Below are positions 18,392 to 29,936 of a stretch of DNA of 64,000 nt, in pieces (the stretch's first letter is position 1; each line of letters starts with the position of its first letter). Source of the DNA: Thermaerobacter subterraneus DSM 13965. Its GTDB lineage: Bacteria; Bacillota; Sulfobacillia; Thermaerobacterales; Thermaerobacteraceae. The notes below the pieces were generated by a model. The model did no database searches and was not told where the DNA came from. It saw nothing but the letters and a program-made list of their open reading frames with translations. Both the position numbers and the translations under genes were made by a program. The stretch lies in assembly GCF_000183545.2 (NCBI RefSeq), contig NZ_JH976535.1, forward strand, positions 262,840 to 326,839, in the 5' to 3' direction.

Positions 18392-18907
18392 GGCGCCGGA
18401 CCGCCGGCGCCGGGCGATCGCAACGAGGGCCGGCCCGTAGGGCGGGCCGGCCAGGGTCGCCCCGCCAGGGGCGGCGGGCCTGAAGTCACCCGGCCGGACT
18501 GCCGGTACGGCGGTGGGAAGCAGGGGCACCACACCCTGCAAAGGGCATCACGCCCCGCCACCTCCGTGCCGGCAGTCGCCGTTTTGCGGAGGCTCCGTCC
18601 CCGCGGGTCACCTGCAGCCGGCGCCCCCGGCCGGCATCTCTCGCGCGCTCACGGCCTGTGGCGCTCCCCTCCCCTCCCCCACTGCACTACTTGCCGACGG
18701 TCCCGCCCTGCCACCCCGCCGTGTCCCCGCCCGCCGGCCCCTGTCCGGGGTCTTACCAGGTGCCTTGGTGCCGCTGCCGGCCATTGCCCACGGGTCTCGG
18801 GGTGAAGGCGGGTACCCGGGCAGATACTAGGACCGATTCCCGGAACGCCGGCGCCCTCCACCGGCGCCGCCGTTCCGCCCACCAAGCGTGAGGGGAGCCC
18901 GGCGGCC
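18392..18907. other. Intergenic region between clpX and lonB
   Basis: No gene was found in this 516-bp stretch. Near the clpX end is a perfect 9-bp stem (GGCCGGCCC 18428-18436 with GGGCCGGCC 18444-18452), possibly a terminator though it lacks a U run. The middle is C-rich. GATACT at 18823-18828 is a weak -10 candidate for lonB. Confidence 0.4.
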
Positions 18908-20599
18908 ATGGACTACGGGAGCATCATCACCTTCGTGCAGTTCTTCTTTGCCGTGGTGATCGGCCTCTACTTCTGGAACCTGCTGAAGGCCCAGCAAGGC
19001 AGCAAGGTGGCCGTGCGCAAGGAGTCGCGAAAGGAGCAGGACCGCCTGTCCCAGCTGCGGGCCATCGCCCTGACCGAGCCCCTCGCGGAGCGGACCCGGC
19101 CCCAGCGCTTCGAAGACATCGTCGGCCAGGAAGAGGGGTTGCGCGCCCTGCGGGCCGCCCTTTGCGGCCCGAACCCGCAGCACGTGCTGATCTACGGCCC
19201 GCCGGGCGTCGGCAAGACGGCGGCGGCCCGGCTGGTGCTGGAGGAGGCCAAGCGCAACCCGCGCTCGCCTTTCCGGCCCGACGCGGCCTTCGTGGAGATC
19301 GACGCCACCACCGCCCGCTTCGACGAGCGGGGCATTGCAGACCCCCTCATCGGGTCGGTCCACGACCCCATCTACCAGGGGGCCGGCCCGCTGGGAGTGG
19401 CCGGCATCCCCCAGCCCAAGCCGGGGGCGGTGACCCGCGCCCACGGGGGCATCCTGTTCATCGACGAGATCGGCGAGCTGCACCCCGTGCAGATGAACAA
19501 GCTACTCAAGGTCCTGGAAGACCGCAAGGTGCTGCTGGAGAGCGCCTACTATAATCCCGACGATCCCAACCTCCCGGCCCACATCAAGGACGTGTTCGAG
19601 AACGGGCTGCCGGCCGACTTCCGCCTGGTGGGCGCCACCACCCGGATGCCGGACGAGATCCCGCCCGCCATCCGCTCGCGGTGCGTGGAGATCTTCTTCC
19701 GCCCCCTGACGCCGGAAGAGGTCGGCCTCATCGCCCGCCGGGCGGCGGCCCGCCTGGACCTGCCCATGGACGAAGGGGCGGTGCGGGTCATCGAGCGGTA
19801 CGCCCGCAACGGCCGGGAAGCCGTCAACATCGTGCAGATCGCCGCGGGGCTGGCGGAGACCGAGGGGCGCAGGCGGGTGACCACCGCCGACGTGGAGTGG
19901 GTGGTCAACACCGGGCAGTACACGCCCCGGCCCGAGCGCCGGGTCGCGGACCGGCCCCAGGTGGGGGTGGCCCACGGCCTGGCCGTGTACGGGCCCAACC
20001 TGGGCACGTTGATCGAGATCGAGGTGGTCGCCTCCCGGGCTGCCACTGCAGGCCAGGGGCGCATCACCCTGACGGGGGTCATCGACGAGGAGGAATTCGG
20101 CGGCGGCGGTCGCCCGGTGAAGCGGCGCAAGAGCACCGCCCGCGGCTCGGTGGAGAACGTCCTCACCGCCCTGCGGCGGCTGCTGCCGGTTCATCCCGCC
20201 GACTACGACCTGCACATCAACTTCCCGGGGGGCATTCCCCTGGACGGCCCCTCCGCCGGGGCGTGCCTGGCGGCCGCCATCTACTCGGCCCTGACGGGCG
20301 TCCCGGTGGACAACCAGGTGGCCATCACCGGCGAGGTGAGCGCCCGGGGCCTGGTCCGGGCGGTGGGCGGCATCCAGGCCAAGGTGGCGGCGGCGCGCCA
20401 GGCCGGCGCCCGCCGGGTGGTCCTGCCCCGGGAGAACTGGCAGGAGTCGCTGGGCCGCTGCGGCCTGGAGGTGGTGCCGGTGAACACGGTGGAGGAGGTG
20501 CTCCGGGCCGCCCTGGTACGGGAAGAACCGGCCGTGCCGCGGGCCGGTCAGGACGTGGGCGCCGAGGTGCTGACGGCCGCCCCGCAGCCCAACGCCTAG
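18908..20599 (+). CDS. lonB: Membrane-anchored ATP-dependent protease LonB
   Basis: This is a sporulation-type LonB: an AAA+ ATPase fused to a Lon Ser-Lys protease, tethered by one N-terminal membrane helix (ITFVQFFFAVVIGLYFW, about residues 7-25). Walker A is GPPGVGKTAAAR (about residue 97) and Walker B is ILFIDEIGEL. The protease domain carries DGPSAG with the nucleophilic Ser near residue 445 and the Lys in GGIQAKVAAARQAG near 490. In Bacillus lonB is expressed in the forespore; whether that holds here is unknown. The last 25 residues are a low-complexity tail. ATG 18908 follows AGGGGAG. clpX upstream and lonB here match the Firmicute tig-clpX-lonB cluster; lonA is not in this window. Confidence 0.95.
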   Translation: MDYGSIITFVQFFFAVVIGLYFWNLLKAQQGSKVAVRKESRKEQDRLSQLRAIALTEPLAERTRPQRFEDIVGQEEGLRALRAALCGPNPQHVLIYGPPGVGKTAAARLVLEEAKRNPRSPFRPDAAFVEIDATTARFDERGIADPLIGSVHDPIYQGAGPLGVAGIPQPKPGAVTRAHGGILFIDEIGELHPVQMNKLLKVLEDRKVLLESAYYNPDDPNLPAHIKDVFENGLPADFRLVGATTRMPDEIPPAIRSRCVEIFFRPLTPEEVGLIARRAAARLDLPMDEGAVRVIERYARNGREAVNIVQIAAGLAETEGRRRVTTADVEWVVNTGQYTPRPERRVADRPQVGVAHGLAVYGPNLGTLIEIEVVASRAATAGQGRITLTGVIDEEEFGGGGRPVKRRKSTARGSVENVLTALRRLLPVHPADYDLHINFPGGIPLDGPSAGACLAAAIYSALTGVPVDNQVAITGEVSARGLVRAVGGIQAKVAAARQAGARRVVLPRENWQESLGRCGLEVVPVNTVEEVLRAALVREEPAVPRAGQDVGAEVLTAAPQPNA

Positions 20600-20797
20600 C
20601 CCATCCCGGCCGGTCCCAGAACCGGACACCGGCCGGCGGCAGGCGCCCGGTGCCCAGGACTGACGGACCTGCCGGAAAGTGCTTGTCCCGGCGAGGTAGG
20701 AAATCGCCCCCCGTTCCCCGAACCCCCTGGCCTGTGACCCGCGGCGGCTGGGGTGCCCCGGCCGCCGCGCCAGTTGGGGACGAGGGGAACCGGGACG

Positions 20798-21376
20798 ATG
20801 ACCGTACAAATCCGGGGGCAGCGGGTGGTCCTAACGCCCCTGACCCCCGCCGATCTCGCCTGGCTGGTGCACTGGGAACGGGATCCGGCGGTTGCCCGCT
20901 TCGCCGGGCAGCGTTTCGACAGCCTGGCCGCGGCCTGCACCTGGTGGCAGGCGGCGCAGGCCGACCCGCGGCACGTGGTGCTGGCGGTGCGCCTGCCGTC
21001 GGGACAGGTCATCGGTGATGTGGAGCTGGTGGAAATCAACTGGGGGCGGCGGGAAGCCGAACTGCGCATCCGCATCGGCGACCCCCGCTACCGGGGCAGG
21101 GGCCTGGGTCGGGACGCCGTCCGGGCGGCCGCCCGGTATGCCGCCGGGATCGGTCTCAAGCAGCTGTTCCTGCGGGTCGACGTGCGCAACGTGGCCGCCC
21201 TGCGCTGTTACCGGGCGGCGGGGTTCCGCTCCCGGGGACGGTTCACGGCCGGACGCCGCAAGGCGGACGGGCTGGCCGACATGTACCTGATGGTCCGGGC
21301 CCTGGACGCCGGGCCGGGCGGCGGTGCGGGGATCGGCCCTGCCGCGGCGGGCCCGCGGGCCGCAGCCGCCGACTAG
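20798..21376 (+). CDS. GNAT-family N-acetyltransferase (RimJ/RimL type)
   Basis: A 192-residue acyltransferase of the acetyl-CoA-dependent GNAT superfamily, closest by pattern to the RimJ/RimL or aminoglycoside/ribosomal-protein N-acetyltransferase branch. It opens with RVVLTPLTPADLAWLVHWERD, has the acetyl-CoA loop DPRYRGRGLGRDAVRAA (Q/R-x-x-G-x-G/A motif) and the C-terminal NVAALRCYRAAGF. The substrate cannot be deduced. ATG 20798 follows GAGGGG. It stands alone between lonB and the valS leader and ends in a Gly/Ala tail of about 25 residues. Confidence 0.88.
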   Translation: MTVQIRGQRVVLTPLTPADLAWLVHWERDPAVARFAGQRFDSLAAACTWWQAAQADPRHVVLAVRLPSGQVIGDVELVEINWGRREAELRIRIGDPRYRGRGLGRDAVRAAARYAAGIGLKQLFLRVDVRNVAALRCYRAAGFRSRGRFTAGRRKADGLADMYLMVRALDAGPGGGAGIGPAAAGPRAAAAD

Positions 21377-21578
21377 CCGCAGCCGGTCCCCAGGGTGAGG
21401 GTTCCCCGCCGGGGGCCGGCTCCTTCGCCCCCGGGTCAGGGGTCTTCCAGCCCGGCCCTGTGGGTGGGAGAGAGGCTGCGCGGCAGGCCGCCGCACCCGG
21501 TGCAAGGGGTCCCGCTCTACGGGTCCCGCTTGGCCGAGTGCCGCCTGCCCCTTGTCGCGCCGCAGGCTGCAGCAGGCC

Positions 21579-21609
21579 TTGACAGGGCCGCCTTTCCTTC
21601 TTTTACACT
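21579..21609 (+). promoter_or_regulatory. Promoter of the valS T-box leader
   Basis: TTGACA (21579-21584) is followed by TACACT (21604-21609) at 19 bp, or TTTACA (21602-21607) at 17 bp. It lies just upstream of the T-box leader, with transcription expected near 21615. Confidence 0.55.
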
Positions 21610-21614
21610 ACAGT

Positions 21615-22029
21615 CAACCCAATCCAGCTCGCCCCGGGGCCGGCGCGCGTGTCCTGCTGCCGGCCCGCGGGGGCGCGGCAGAGGGCGATGACGGGGAGGA
21701 GTAGGGGCCGCAACCCCGGCCAGAGAGAGGCGCCCGGCGGCTGGAAGGCGCCTTCCGGTAAGGCGGGCCCGAAGTCGCCCCGGAGCTCCCGGTCCCAACT
21801 CGCCTGCCGGTGTGCCCCCGGCCCGGGCCGGACCCTGGGGGGCGGGGGATGGCAGGGGGGCGTAGGCCGGGCGGGTGGCGCCCGTGAACGCGCCGTGAGC
21901 GTCCCGCACCCGGCGGGTGCCCGTTGCCGGTCCGTGGCGGCTGGCCATGGCGGCGCTGCCGGGCGGGGCGGAAGAAGGGTGGTACCGCGAGAGCAAGGCC
22001 TCTCGCCCCTTGGGGCGAGGGGCTTTTTT
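21615..22029 (+). promoter_or_regulatory. T-box riboswitch (valine, specifier GUC) controlling valS
   Basis: T-box leaders bind uncharged cognate tRNA and then read through a terminator. Stem I shows the AGTA bulge, the distal AGAGAG element, and a specifier loop with GUC (21774-21776), a valine codon, opposite AGTA; GGGCC/GGCCC and GGGG/CCCC pairs flank it. The T-box AAGGGTGGTACCGCG is at 21975-21989, and AAGGG can pair with CCCTT at 22007-22011 to form the antiterminator. The competing terminator follows. Confidence 0.9.
21998..22029 (+). terminator. valS leader terminator
   Basis: GCCTCTCGCCCC (21998-22009) pairs over 12 bp with GGGGCGAGGGGC (22012-22023), followed by six T. It is mutually exclusive with the antiterminator. 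Confidence 0.92.
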
Positions 22030-22219
22030 CATGGGCCGCCCCCGCCGGGCGGGAGCCACCCGGGTTGGACCCTGCTAGGATGGCGCCGGGGGCCGGTTCG
22101 TCCCTCCGGGCGCCGCGGGTGCCCTGCCGTCGGCCCGGCCGGGGGCGGGCGGCCAGGGGACGACAGCCTGGTGCCGGCGCGCGGGCCCAAGCCGCCGCGC
22201 CGGTGGAAGGAGAGGGAGC

Positions 22220-25009
<2,790 letters not shown>

Positions 25010-25434
25010 ACGCCACCGGCGCTGCCTCCAACGCGGGCAGCGCGTCCAGGGCGCGCGGCAAGGGCGGCAGGGCGGCAGGCCGGCAGGCCGGGACGGGCGT
25101 GCCGGCAGATGTTCCGGCCCGGCAGGGGCCCGGCCCAGGGTCGGGTCCAGGGGCGGCGGGCCAATCCGGCGGGCCAATCCCAAGGGCTAGCCCAGGCCAC
25201 CGGCCAGGGGCGGGCGGCAGAGCCGCCCGCCCTTCTTTTACTGCCCCCAAGCCACTGGGGCCGGCCGGAACCGCCGGGTGCCGGTCGCCGGGAGCAGCTG
25301 GCCGGGGACAGCAACAGGATGTAAAATAATGGCATGCCACAAAATAATGGTGATCCACATCACTTTTCGACAAAAGGGAGGCAACAGCGTGCCGGTACCG
25401 AAAAGAGCCACCGTCCAGGAAAGGACGGGAGGTC
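25010..25434. other. Intergenic region with AT-rich regulatory patch before DUF4321
   Basis: No convincing gene was found. The first 300 bp are GC-rich, including a Gly/Arg/Ala-coding-like stretch without a supported start. From 25320 to 25390 the sequence becomes AT-rich and carries two AAAATAATGG copies and a GTGAT-N4-ATCAC dyad, described separately. Confidence 0.4.
25350..25363. promoter_or_regulatory. Fnr/Crp-like dyad upstream of the DUF4321-maf-radC-mre cluster
   Basis: GTGATCCACATCAC is a perfect 5-4-5 inverted repeat, matching both the GTGA-N6-TCAC core of Crp sites and the 5-4-5 geometry of Fnr sites. It follows directly after two AAAATAATGG direct repeats (25323-25332 and 25341-25350) in an AT-rich island about 75 nt before the first gene. 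A Crp/Fnr-family regulator is a plausible ligand, but none is encoded in the window. Confidence 0.4.
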
Positions 25435-25689
25435 ATGCGACGCAACGGCGGAGGATGGGGCGTGCTGGCCGCGGTGCTGGTGGGCAATGCCCTGGGCAAC
25501 CTGGCGGCACGCCACGGGCTGTCGGGGTGGCTGCCCTGGCTGTCCCAGGGGCTGGGCCCTTCCCTGGAGCCCACCACCCTGGTGGTGCCGTACCTGGGCG
25601 CGGTGACCCTGGGCCTGCGCCTCGACATCACGGCGGGGGGCTTGCTGGGCATCCTCGCTGCATTGTTGTGGCTGCAGCGCCGCCGGTAG
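25435..25689 (+). CDS. DUF4321 small membrane protein
   Basis: An 84-residue protein with two hydrophobic segments, WGVLAAVLVGNALGNLAA at the N terminus and ITAGGLLGILAALLWL at the C terminus, separated by a loop containing PTTLVVPYLGAVTLGLRLDI. This pattern and length match the DUF4321 family, commonly found just before maf/radC/mreB in Clostridia. Function is unknown; position suggests a role linked to cell shape or division. ATG 25435 is preceded by GGGAGG. Confidence 0.75.
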   Translation: MRRNGGGWGVLAAVLVGNALGNLAARHGLSGWLPWLSQGLGPSLEPTTLVVPYLGAVTLGLRLDITAGGLLGILAALLWLQRRR

Positions 25690-25783
25690 GTGCGCCGGGC
25701 GGCGCGGCTGCGGGGATGGGCCCTGGGGGCAGCCGCCCGCCTGGTCCGGGGTCCCGTCGCGGCGTGATGCGGGGGGAGGGCCG

Positions 25784-26437
25784 GTGAAGGGGACAAGCTC
25801 GCAGCGCAGGCTGGTGCTGGCATCGTCCTCGCCGCGGCGGGTGCAGCTTTTGGCCATGCTCGGCCTGCCCTTCGTACAGGACCCGTCCCGGGCGGAAGAA
25901 CCCCTGCCCGCAGGGCCGGCCGGAACCGTGGACCCGGAGGACTGGGCCCTGCGGCAGGCGCTGCGCAAGGCCAAGGACGTGGCCCGGCGCCACCCCGGAG
26001 CGCTGGTCATCGGTGCCGATACCGTGGTGGAGCTGGACGGCCGGCTTCTGGGCAAGCCCCAGGACCGGCAGGAAGCCATGGCCATGTTGGGCGCCCTGGC
26101 CGGTCGGGAACACCGGGTCGCCTCCGGCGTGGCGGTGGTGGACGCCTCCACCGGCCGCGCGGCCACGGGGACCCGCCTGACGCGGGTCTGGATGCGCCCC
26201 CTGACCCGGACGGAGATCGAGGCCTACGTGGCGACGGGAGAGCCCATGGACAAGGCGGGCGCCTATGCCATCCAGGGCCTCGGCGCGACCCTTGTTCCCC
26301 GCATCGAGGGGTGTTACTTTAACGTCGTTGGCCTGCCCTTGCCCCTGCTGGCCGATCTGCTCTCCCTCTTCGGCGTGCGGGTGCTGGGACCCGAGAGGAT
26401 CCTGGCCCACCCGGGCCCGGGGGCTTCCGGGCGATGA
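25784..26437 (+). CDS. maf: Maf-family nucleoside triphosphate pyrophosphatase
   Basis: Maf proteins hydrolyse non-canonical or modified nucleotides such as dTTP/UTP or methylated pyrimidine nucleotides, and are associated with septum inhibition in Bacillus. Diagnostic motifs are LVLASSSPRRVQLLAMLG at the N terminus, VIGADTVVELDGRLLGKPQD in the middle and DKAGAYAIQGLGATLV near residue 160. The first 10 residues upstream of the core and the C-terminal His/Pro/Gly tail are variable. GTG 25784 follows GGGGGGAGGG. The stop overlaps radC ATG by 4 bp, so both are coupled. Confidence 0.95.
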   Translation: MKGTSSQRRLVLASSSPRRVQLLAMLGLPFVQDPSRAEEPLPAGPAGTVDPEDWALRQALRKAKDVARRHPGALVIGADTVVELDGRLLGKPQDRQEAMAMLGALAGREHRVASGVAVVDASTGRAATGTRLTRVWMRPLTRTEIEAYVATGEPMDKAGAYAIQGLGATLVPRIEGCYFNVVGLPLPLLADLLSLFGVRVLGPERILAHPGPGASGR

Positions 26438-27333
26438 GGCGGGTCCGGCGGCCCGAGTCCTTGCGGGTCAAAGACCTGCCCCCGTCGGACCGCCCGCGGG
26501 AGCGGCTCCTGGCGGGCGGCGCCGCCTCCCTGAGCACCGTCGACCTCCTGGCCATTCTCATCGGTTCGGGGACGGGACGGGGCGAATCGGCCCTGGATCT
26601 GGCGCGCCGGGTGCTGGCCTGGGGCAGCCGGGGCTCCACCCGCCGGCTCCAGCAGGACGAACCGGGCCGCCGTGACCGGCGGGCCGGCGCAGCGGCCGCC
26701 ACCGGTAGCGTTGCCGGCTGCCGGGCCGTGGCCGACGGGCCGGCAGCCGGAGGCATGGCGCCCGCCCAACCACCGGAGGAAAGGGCGGGAGCGCCGGAGC
26801 CCGGCGGGGAGTGGGATGCGTTGCAGTGGCTGGCGTCGGCCCGGGCGGAGGAACTCCGCCAGATCCCGGGCATCGGGCCCGCCCGTGCCGCCCAGATTGT
26901 GGCTGGGGTAGAACTGGGGCGGCGCCTGGCCACGGCGTGGCCGGTTCGGCCGCGGGTGCGGGGTCCGGAGGACGTCAGCCGGCTGCTGATGGCCGGCATG
27001 AAAGACCTGGATAGGGAACATTTATACGTGGTTCAGTTGAACACGAAACATTATGTACTAGGTGTGGACTTGATTTCGATCGGTACGCTGAACGGGTCCC
27101 TGGTGCACCCGCGGGAGGTCTTCCGGGCCGCCGTCCGCAGGGGAGCGGCCGCGCTGGTCCTGGTGCACAACCACCCGAGCGGCGATCCCACGCCAAGCCC
27201 GGAAGACGTCCAGGTGACGCGCCGCCTGGTGGAGGCCGGGCGGATCATGGGGATCGACGTGCTGGACCATGTGATCATCGGCAACCAGCGTTACGCCAGC
27301 TTGCGCGAGGCCGGCCTGGTGGGGGAGGCGTGA
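26434..27333 (+). CDS. radC: RadC (DUF2466) JAMM-motif protein with linker insertion
   Basis: RadC-family proteins have an N-terminal helix-hairpin-helix region and a C-terminal JAMM/MPN+ metalloprotease-like domain; the role in DNA repair first proposed is not well supported. The JAMM motif HNHPSGDPTPSPED is intact near residue 244, with the upstream Glu-type region SLVHPREVF. The helix-hairpin-helix IPGIGPARAAQIVAGVELG is present, but a low-complexity insertion of about 60 residues (65-127) separates it from the N-terminal RERLLAGGAASLSTVDLLAILIGSG. The block at nt 26995-27075 is strikingly AT-rich and uses TTA, CTA and TAT codons rare elsewhere here. Confidence 0.92.
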   Translation: MRRVRRPESLRVKDLPPSDRPRERLLAGGAASLSTVDLLAILIGSGTGRGESALDLARRVLAWGSRGSTRRLQQDEPGRRDRRAGAAAATGSVAGCRAVADGPAAGGMAPAQPPEERAGAPEPGGEWDALQWLASARAEELRQIPGIGPARAAQIVAGVELGRRLATAWPVRPRVRGPEDVSRLLMAGMKDLDREHLYVVQLNTKHYVLGVDLISIGTLNGSLVHPREVFRAAVRRGAAALVLVHNHPSGDPTPSPEDVQVTRRLVEAGRIMGIDVLDHVIIGNQRYASLREAGLVGEA

Positions 27334-27489
27334 GGGCGCTCCCGCGGGAAGGCGCGGCACGGGCAGCGGGAGGCTGCACGGGCCCGGGGAAGGCGCCTGG
27401 CCGGCGGCTTTGATGCGCCCCGGTCCAGGGGAGGCGCCGGCCAGGTGAGGCGAAGGAAGGTCAAGAGGTGGCACGGTCAGGGGGCGTTG

Positions 27490-28530
27490 GTGGTGCTTGA
27501 ATCGGTATACCGTTACTTCTCCCGCGACATGGGCATCGACCTGGGGACGGCCAACACGCTGGTCTACGTGCGGGGCCGGGGGATCGTGATCCAGGAACCC
27601 TCGGTGGTGGCCGTCCAGGCGGAGACCAAGCAGGTGCTGGCCGTCGGCGAGGAGGCCAAGCGCATGATCGGGCGCACGCCCGGCAACATCATCGCCGTGC
27701 GGCCGATGAAGGACGGCGTGATCGCCGACTTCGAGATCACCCAGGCCATGCTGCGCCACTTCATCGCCAAGGCGCTGCGCGGCCGGGCGCTGGTTCGTCC
27801 CCGGGTGGTGATCTGCCTGCCGTCGGGGGTCACCGAGGTGGAGAAGCGGGCGGTGGTCGACGCCACCGAGCAGGCGGGAGCGCGCAAGGCGTACCCCATC
27901 GAGGAGCCCATGGCGGCGGCCATCGGCGCGGGCCTGCCGGTCCACGAGCCGACGGGGAACATGATCGTGGACATCGGCGGCGGCACCACCGAGGTGGCCA
28001 TCATCTCCCTGGGCGGCATCGTCACCCACCGGTCCATCCGCATCGGCGGCGACGAGATGGATGAGGCCATCGTCAACTACGTCAAGCGCAACTACAACCT
28101 GCTGATCGGCGAGCGGACCGCGGAAGAGGTCAAGATCGCCATCGGGTCGGCCTACCCCATGGACGACGAGGGCTCGGTGGAGATCCGGGGCCGTGACCTG
28201 GTCACCGGCCTGCCCAAGACCATCGAGGTGACGGCGGCGGAGATCCGGGAGGCCCTGTCGGAGACGGTGGCGGCCATCGTCGACGCCATCAAGGTGACGC
28301 TGGAGCGGACGCCGCCCGAGCTGGCGTCGGACATCATGGACCGCGGCATCGTGATGACCGGCGGCGGTTCCCTGCTGCGCGGCCTCGATCGCCGGGTGGC
28401 CGAGGAGACGGGCATGCCCGTGCACATCGCCGAAGACCCCCTGCTCTCGGTGGCCCTGGGTGCGGGCAAGTACCTGGATGTGATCGACAACGTCCAGCGG
28501 AGCCTGGCGACCTCGCGCCGCCTGGCCTGA
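27490..28530 (+). CDS. mreB: Rod shape-determining protein MreB
   Basis: MreB is the bacterial actin homologue that positions the wall-elongation machinery. The actin-fold signatures are complete: phosphate-1 [15 protein letters not shown], phosphate-2 [18 protein letters not shown], and adenosine motif [12 protein letters not shown]. The frame is open from GTG 27445, but GTG 27490 (or 27493) is preferred because AGGGGG lies 7 nt upstream and homology begins just after; the upstream 15 codons are basic and not conserved. mreC starts 42 nt downstream, forming mreB-mreC-mreD-mrdA as in most rod-shaped bacteria. Confidence 0.96.
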   Translation: MVLESVYRYFSRDMGIDLGTANTLVYVRGRGIVIQEPSVVAVQAETKQVLAVGEEAKRMIGRTPGNIIAVRPMKDGVIADFEITQAMLRHFIAKALRGRALVRPRVVICLPSGVTEVEKRAVVDATEQAGARKAYPIEEPMAAAIGAGLPVHEPTGNMIVDIGGGTTEVAIISLGGIVTHRSIRIGGDEMDEAIVNYVKRNYNLLIGERTAEEVKIAIGSAYPMDDEGSVEIRGRDLVTGLPKTIEVTAAEIREALSETVAAIVDAIKVTLERTPPELASDIMDRGIVMTGGGSLLRGLDRRVAEETGMPVHIAEDPLLSVALGAGKYLDVIDNVQRSLATSRRLA

Positions 28531-28572
28531 GGCCGGTTCGTCCGGCTGAGGGCGGAGGGGGGCGGAAGGGCG

Positions 28573-29403
28573 ATGGTGCCGTGGCTCCGCAGGCTGCTGG
28601 CCGTGGCCCTGGTCCTGGCCGTGGCGGGGAGCGTGATGGCGGCCACCCGCAACCTGCGGCCACGGCCCGCGTTGCTGGAAGGGGCGCTGCAGGAGGTCCT
28701 GGCGCCCCTCAGTGGCGTTACGGCCCGCATGGCGCGGGGGGCCGGGGAGATCGGTCGGACCCTGGCGACCCTGGGGCGGCTGGAGGCGGAGAACCAGACC
28801 CTCCGGGAGGAACTGGAGCGCCTGCGGGGCGTGGAGGCGCAAGTGCGGCAGCTGGAACGGGAGAACCGCCAGCTGGAGGAACTGCTGGGCCTCAAGCAGG
28901 CCCGGCCCGACGCCGTGCTGGCTGCCCGGGTGAGCGGGCGGACCCCGGACCGCTGGTACCAGGAGATCATCCTGGACCAGGGCTCGGCGGACGGGGTTCG
29001 ACCGGGCATGGTGGCCGTGGTGCCCGGCGGCGTGGTGGGCCGGGTGGTGTCCGTCACCCCCCACAGCGCCCGGGTCCTCCTGATCACCGATCCCGAGAGC
29101 GGCATCGGGGCCCTGATCGGCCGCAGCGGGGAGGCCGGCGTCGCCTACGGCCGGGGAGGCGACCTGCCCCAGCTGGTGATGACCCTCTTCGCCGCCAGCG
29201 CCGACGTGAAGGTGGGCGACGATGTGGTCACCTCGGGGCTCGGACCGGTCTTCCCGCCGGGACTGCCCATCGGCACCGTGACCTCGGTGGGTCGCGATCC
29301 CACGGGCCTGGGCATCCAGGTGACGGTCGAACCCAGCGCGCCCCTCAACCGCCTGGCGGCCGTGCTGCTGCTGGAGCCGGCGCGGCAGGGTGAGGCGCCA
29401 TGA
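28573..29403 (+). CDS. mreC: Rod shape-determining protein MreC
   Basis: MreC links MreB to the extracellular penicillin-binding proteins. The 276-residue protein has one N-terminal membrane anchor (LAVALVLAVAGSVMAA), a coiled coil of about residues 60-100 rich in Leu/Glu heptads, and the beta-barrel MreC core with LDQGSADGVRPGMVAVV and the late VGDDVVTSGLGPVFPPGLPIG motif. ATG 28573 follows GGAAGG. The copy of CCGGTTCGTCC at 28533 lies in the mreB-mreC gap. Its stop overlaps the mreD start by 4 bp. Confidence 0.95.
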   Translation: MVPWLRRLLAVALVLAVAGSVMAATRNLRPRPALLEGALQEVLAPLSGVTARMARGAGEIGRTLATLGRLEAENQTLREELERLRGVEAQVRQLERENRQLEELLGLKQARPDAVLAARVSGRTPDRWYQEIILDQGSADGVRPGMVAVVPGGVVGRVVSVTPHSARVLLITDPESGIGALIGRSGEAGVAYGRGGDLPQLVMTLFAASADVKVGDDVVTSGLGPVFPPGLPIGTVTSVGRDPTGLGIQVTVEPSAPLNRLAAVLLLEPARQGEAP

Positions 29404-29936
29404 GGCGTCCCCTGCGCTGGACCGTGCTGAGCCTGCTGTTGCTCTGGCTGGAGGTGGGGCCGCTTCCCGCCCTGGGCCTGCCCCGGTTCCACCTGCCCCT
29501 GTTGCTGGCCCTGGCCACCGGCGTCGTCTACGGGCCACGCCAGGGCATGGCCGTGGGGGCGGTGGCGGGCTTCGGGCTCGATCTCTGGACGGGCCGGCTG
29601 GTGGGGTCCTGGACCCTGCTCCACGCCCTGGGCGGCTGGGCCGGAGGCAAGGCCGGCGAGAGCCTGTACCGGGACGTGCCCGGCCTGGCCACGGCCCTGG
29701 GGGTGACCGCCACCTGGGTGGCGGAGCTGGCGCGCGGCCTGGTGGTGTCGGCCGCCGCCGGGCTGCCCCTGGCCATGGCCGACCTGGTGGCATGGTCCCG
29801 GGCTCTCTGGCCGGAGCTGGTGGCGGCGGCGGTGGCGGCGCCGCTGCTCCTGCGCCTCGTGGTGGGCATCGAGCGGCGGGAGCGGGAGGCCCGGGAGGCG
29901 GAGATCCCGGGCGGCTGGCGGGGAGGATGGCCATGA
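29400..29936 (+). CDS. mreD: Rod shape-determining protein MreD
   Basis: MreD is a small integral membrane partner of MreC and the elongasome. The 178-residue product has about five hydrophobic helices (for example FHLPLLLALATGVVYG and AAAVAAPLLLRLVVG). The only charged cluster is the C-terminal ERREREAREAE. It overlaps mreC by 4 bp at its start and the PBP2 gene by 4 bp (ATGA) at its end, so the three are translationally coupled. Confidence 0.9.
   Translation: MRRPLRWTVLSLLLLWLEVGPLPALGLPRFHLPLLLALATGVVYGPRQGMAVGAVAGFGLDLWTGRLVGSWTLLHALGGWAGGKAGESLYRDVPGLATALGVTATWVAELARGLVVSAAAGLPLAMADLVAWSRALWPELVAAAVAAPLLLRLVVGIERREREAREAEIPGGWRGGWP

Noticed and set aside
27037-27052. LexA-like site in radC (GTTCAGTTGAAC)
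   Set aside because: The Gram-positive SOS box is GAAC-N4-GTTC; here the half-sites are in the opposite order.
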